Shown one piece after another: positions 6,409 through 8,462 of a stretch of 8,462 bases of DNA. This DNA is from BJGO01 sp039810885. GTDB lineage: Bacteria > Bacteroidota > Bacteroidia > Chitinophagales > UBA10324. The notes under the pieces were generated by a model. It did no database searches. It saw nothing but the letters and a program-made list of their open reading frames with translations, and was not told the DNA's origin. Position 1 is the first letter of the stretch; the number at the start of each line of letters is the position of its first letter. A program made the position numbers and the translations under genes. The DNA lies in the NCBI GenBank assembly GCA_039810885.1, contig JBDHXV010000067.1, forward strand, positions 1 through 8,462, written 5' to 3'.

Positions 6409-7962
6409 CTAATCGAGCACTCTTATAGCTTCAGTAATATAGGAATCATTTTTTTGTATGATACGATAATAGGCTTCATCACCAAACAAGTATAATCCCA
6501 TTTCAGATTTTATCCTATCAGAAATATATTGATTCAATTTATCTAATGGATCGCCGTGCTTGCTTGCTTTGACTCCTTCCTCTATCAATATTCTAGGCAC
6601 TTCATACGATGAAATAAAGGAATGGAGGTCTTTTGTGCGTTCAAGTATTTCTTGTTCATGCTTGGCGGCATAGATTAAGGCTAGTTGGTTTAAGAAATCT
6701 GTCGAAATCATAGATCCGATGAAATCCTTAGCAAGGTTATTCCCTTCGTTGAGAACGATATCCGGTTGAATGCCGCCGCCACCATAAACCTTTCTGCCCT
6801 TTGCTGTATAGTATGTTGTTGTATCTATACTTGCTGTGTCCTTATTCGAATCTCGGTGATATATTTCACTATAGTAATCTTCACGATTCCCTACATAAGA
6901 TTTCTGAATACAACGACCGGATGGAGTATAATACTTAGCTACTGTTAATCTCAGATAGCCTCCGTTTAATAATTTATAGGGTTGTTGTACAAGCCCCTTT
7001 CCAAAGGTTCTGCGTCCAATAATCGTTGCACGGTCATAATCCTGCAATGCTCCTGCTATAATTTCTGAAGCAGAAGCTGTGTTCTCGTTAACCAGTACGG
7101 CAATTTCTCCTTCTTCAAAGATTCCCGAGACTCTACACTTATATTCTTGCTTCCCATAAACCCTTCCTTGTGTATAAACCAATAATTTCTGCTCACTCAA
7201 GAACTCATCAAGGATTTCAGTTGCCTGCTCTAAAATACCTCCCCCATTATTCCTCAAGTCTAGAATTAGTTTTTGCATACCTTGTTTTTTCAAATCATGC
7301 ATTGCATTCATGAACTCATCGTAGGTACTCTCGCTGAAATGCTCGAGTTTTAGGTAACCTATGGTTGGACTATACATATAATAAACCGGTACGCTTGGGC
7401 TTGGCACCATTCCTCGTATAATTGTTATTTCTTTTAATATCCCGTTCCTCTTTATCTTTACTTTAATTGCAGTTCCTTCTTCTCCACGCATTTGTTTCAT
7501 AACATACTCCGAGGTACGTTTAGATGAAGCGAGCAGGGAATCATCGGCATATATAATTCTATCTCCTCGTCTCAAGCCTGCCTTATCAGCCGGACTGCCC
7601 GGCATCACTTTAATAACCATAGGCGTATCTGCCACCAAATAAAATTGTACTCCTATTCCACCAAACGTACCCTTTATCATTTCATCTGCATATGAGGTAT
7701 GAGAAGGTGGAATGTATGTGGAATGAGGGTCTAGAATGGATAATGCGCCTTCAATACTTGCATCCGTTAATCGTTCGTCACTAATTGTGTCAGTATAATT
7801 GGCTTTGATAAGTGCTATAACTTGTTCTGTGATCGGCAGCTCGGAATTACTAAAGAAAGATGGTTTTAATGAGGATGGAGCAAGCAGAAATCCAATGAAA
7901 ACACCCAATAACAGCAATAGCGTTATTTGCAAAGGTCTGTACACGGTATTATTAAAATTCAT
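6409..7962 (-). CDS. ctpA: S41-family carboxy-terminal processing protease (CtpA/Prc type) with PDZ domain
   Basis: This is a serine protease expected to act in the periplasm, anchored or exported by an N-terminal hydrophobic segment (residues about 11-28). Family members cleave exposed C-terminal tails of envelope proteins. Residues about 42-95 are the conserved N-terminal region, with LDPHSTYIPP. A PDZ domain spans about 99-183, with GGIGVQF and the G-S-P-A-D-K-A-G-L-R-x-G-D motif at 122-134. The protease core follows, with LDLRNNGGG at 234-242, the nucleophile in N-T-A-S-A-S-E and the lysine in TFGKGLVQQ. By alignment with Escherichia coli Prc (Ser430/Lys455) and Bacillus CtpB, the catalytic triad is Ser297, Lys322 and Gln326, all present. 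The 25-residue Ser-Lys spacing is exactly conserved. Residues about 400-517 are a C-terminal extension with the usual length for Bacteroidota members. The gene is complete, divergent from murQ, and its physiological substrate is unknown. The symbol is by family only. Confidence 0.93.
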   Translation of the reverse strand: MNFNNTVYRPLQITLLLLLGVFIGFLLAPSSLKPSFFSNSELPITEQVIALIKANYTDTISDERLTDASIEGALSILDPHSTYIPPSHTSYADEMIKGTFGGIGVQFYLVADTPMVIKVMPGSPADKAGLRRGDRIIYADDSLLASSKRTSEYVMKQMRGEEGTAIKVKIKRNGILKEITIIRGMVPSPSVPVYYMYSPTIGYLKLEHFSESTYDEFMNAMHDLKKQGMQKLILDLRNNGGGILEQATEILDEFLSEQKLLVYTQGRVYGKQEYKCRVSGIFEEGEIAVLVNENTASASEIIAGALQDYDRATIIGRRTFGKGLVQQPYKLLNGGYLRLTVAKYYTPSGRCIQKSYVGNREDYYSEIYHRDSNKDTASIDTTTYYTAKGRKVYGGGGIQPDIVLNEGNNLAKDFIGSMISTDFLNQLALIYAAKHEQEILERTKDLHSFISSYEVPRILIEEGVKASKHGDPLDKLNQYISDRIKSEMGLYLFGDEAYYRIIQKNDSYITEAIRVLD

Positions 7963-7964
7963 AA

Positions 7965-7975
7965 TCGGCTGCCGA
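7965..7975. promoter_or_regulatory. GC-rich inverted repeat 2 bp before the protease start codon
   Basis: TCGGC-T-GCCGA is an 11-bp inverted repeat around a single central base, in an otherwise AT-rich spacer. As minus-strand RNA it would form a 4-bp UCGG/CCGA stem with a CAG loop, ending two nucleotides before the AUG. It could tune translation initiation or be a protein site; no direct evidence for either. Confidence 0.3.
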
Positions 7976-8074
7976 AATTACTTGTTTTTACTACGGTGTG
8001 CGATGACTAAAAATATGTGCAGGAAAGTTGCGGTTAATCTATTAGTAGAAGGCTACTTTTATTGCTTTTAAAAA

Positions 8075-8082
8075 TAACTTTG
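8075..8082 (+). promoter_or_regulatory. Bacteroidota -7 promoter element (TAACTTTG) just upstream of murQ
   Basis: TAACTTTG fits the TAnnTTTG consensus recognised by the Bacteroidota primary sigma factor in full. Its last base is only four bases before the murQ ATG at 8087. No TTG-type -33 element is seen at the expected 17-23 bp upstream. If used, transcription would start at or very near the start codon, giving a leaderless or almost leaderless mRNA. Confidence 0.45.
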
Positions 8083-8086
8083 AATT

Positions 8087-8462
8087 ATGCAGACAAAAGT
8101 TACAGAGCAGGCATCAGGTTATCGCAATCTTCAAGATATGAGCATTCTAGAATTGCTGACGAACATAAATGCAGAAGATAAAAGCGTAGCTCTTTCCGTA
8201 GAAAAGGCTATACCTCAGATCAGTACACTTGTTGATGTGCTTTCTAATAAAGTGAATGCCGGTGGACGGTTATTTTATATAGGATCCGGTACAAGCGGCA
8301 GGCTCGGTATTGTAGATGCCAGCGAATGTCCTCCGACTTATGGTGTGCCCCCCGGCCTAGTGATAGGGCTTATTGCCGGTGGCGATTCCGCTATCCGTAA
8401 AGCCGTTGAGTTTGCTGAAGATGATGTGGAACAAGGTTGGCTGGACTTACAAACTCACAACA
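8087..8462 (+). CDS. murQ: N-acetylmuramic acid 6-phosphate etherase MurQ, 3' end outside window (first 125 aa)
   Basis: MurQ is a cytoplasmic enzyme that cleaves the D-lactyl ether of MurNAc 6-phosphate to give GlcNAc 6-phosphate and D-lactate, in peptidoglycan recycling. The visible 125 residues show the N-terminal T-E-Q-x-S-x-Y-x-N-L and ELLTNINAEDKSV segments, then the SIS-type sugar-phosphate fold with FYIGSGTSGRLG at about 63-74, DASECPPTYG at 77-86 and GLIAGGDSAIRKAVE at about 94-108. Glu80 and Glu111 correspond to E. coli MurQ Glu83 and Glu114, with the same 31-residue spacing, so the catalytic acid/base residues are kept. The ATG at 8087 is chosen because the T-E-Q region aligns with the N-terminus of known MurQ; the internal Met18 start would remove it. 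The family length is near 270-300 residues, so over half is beyond the window. The gene is divergent from the S41 protease. Confidence 0.95.
   Translation, partial: MQTKVTEQASGYRNLQDMSILELLTNINAEDKSVALSVEKAIPQISTLVDVLSNKVNAGGRLFYIGSGTSGRLGIVDASECPPTYGVPPGLVIGLIAGGDSAIRKAVEFAEDDVEQGWLDLQTHN

Larger units (their letters stand above)
7963..8086. promoter_or_regulatory. Divergent promoter region between the S41 protease gene and murQ
   Basis: This 124-bp gap must hold the starts of both divergent transcripts. The murQ side has a good -7 element at 8075-8082. The protease side has no convincing TAnnTTTG; the closest minus-strand match is TATTTTTA, at about 8008-8015. An inverted repeat touches the protease start (see 7965-7975). 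Confidence 0.5.

Noticed and set aside
6766..6948. Plus-strand open frame of 60 codons, Cys/Ile rich
   Set aside because: It lies antisense to the protease catalytic and C-terminal region, which has clear conserved motifs on the other strand.
6409..7962. The S41 protease as the type IX secretion signal peptidase
   Set aside because: That enzyme (PorU) belongs to the gingipain-like cysteine protease class; this one has a clear Ser/Lys/Gln S41 core and PDZ domain.
7799..8071. Plus-strand open frame of 90 codons ending just before murQ
   Set aside because: Most of it is antisense to the protease N-terminus, and the remainder covers the divergent promoter region; composition is unlike a real protein.

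Overview
The window looks like the chromosome of a member of the Bacteroidota, probably a Chitinophagales/Sphingobacteriia-type gliding or surface-colonising bacterium. The evidence is a giant PKD/SprB-repeat surface protein of the kind usually exported by the type IX secretion system in this phylum, AT-rich gene starts without recognisable Shine-Dalgarno sequences, a TAnnTTTG-type -7 promoter element in front of murQ, and the sequence flavour of the S41 protease and MurQ. The assignment below phylum level is inference.

Layout. Positions 1-5711 (minus strand) are one uninterrupted reading frame: the first 1903 codons of a giant secreted protein whose 3' end lies beyond position 1. It has a signal peptide, then 15 PKD-like domains about 85 residues apart (residues about 24-1307), one Ig-like junction domain (about 1308-1387), and then 7 SprB-type repeats at a strict 74-75 residue period up to the window edge. 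No stop or frameshift was found when the frame was read through. A 233-bp AT-rich gap (5712-5944) separates it from a small unrecognised 80-residue gene (5945-6187, minus). A second gap of 221 bp (6188-6408), holding two inverted repeats, separates that from a complete S41-family carboxy-terminal processing protease (6409-7962, minus). A 124-bp divergent promoter region (7963-8086) follows, and the window ends inside murQ (8087 onward, plus), the cytoplasmic MurNAc-6-phosphate etherase of peptidoglycan recycling.

How the genes relate. The three minus-strand genes are co-directional, but gaps of more than 200 bp argue against a tight operon. The protease and MurQ both touch cell-envelope biology (periplasmic proteolysis and cell-wall recycling) and are divergently arranged. 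The giant protein is an envelope-exterior adhesin or motility-type protein. No direct functional link between them can be shown from sequence. The most informative content is the internal organisation of the giant protein: two repeat families joined by a junction domain, a regular cysteine-pair scheme with at least two alternative second pairs, and near-identical DNA blocks in the repeats nearest the window edge.
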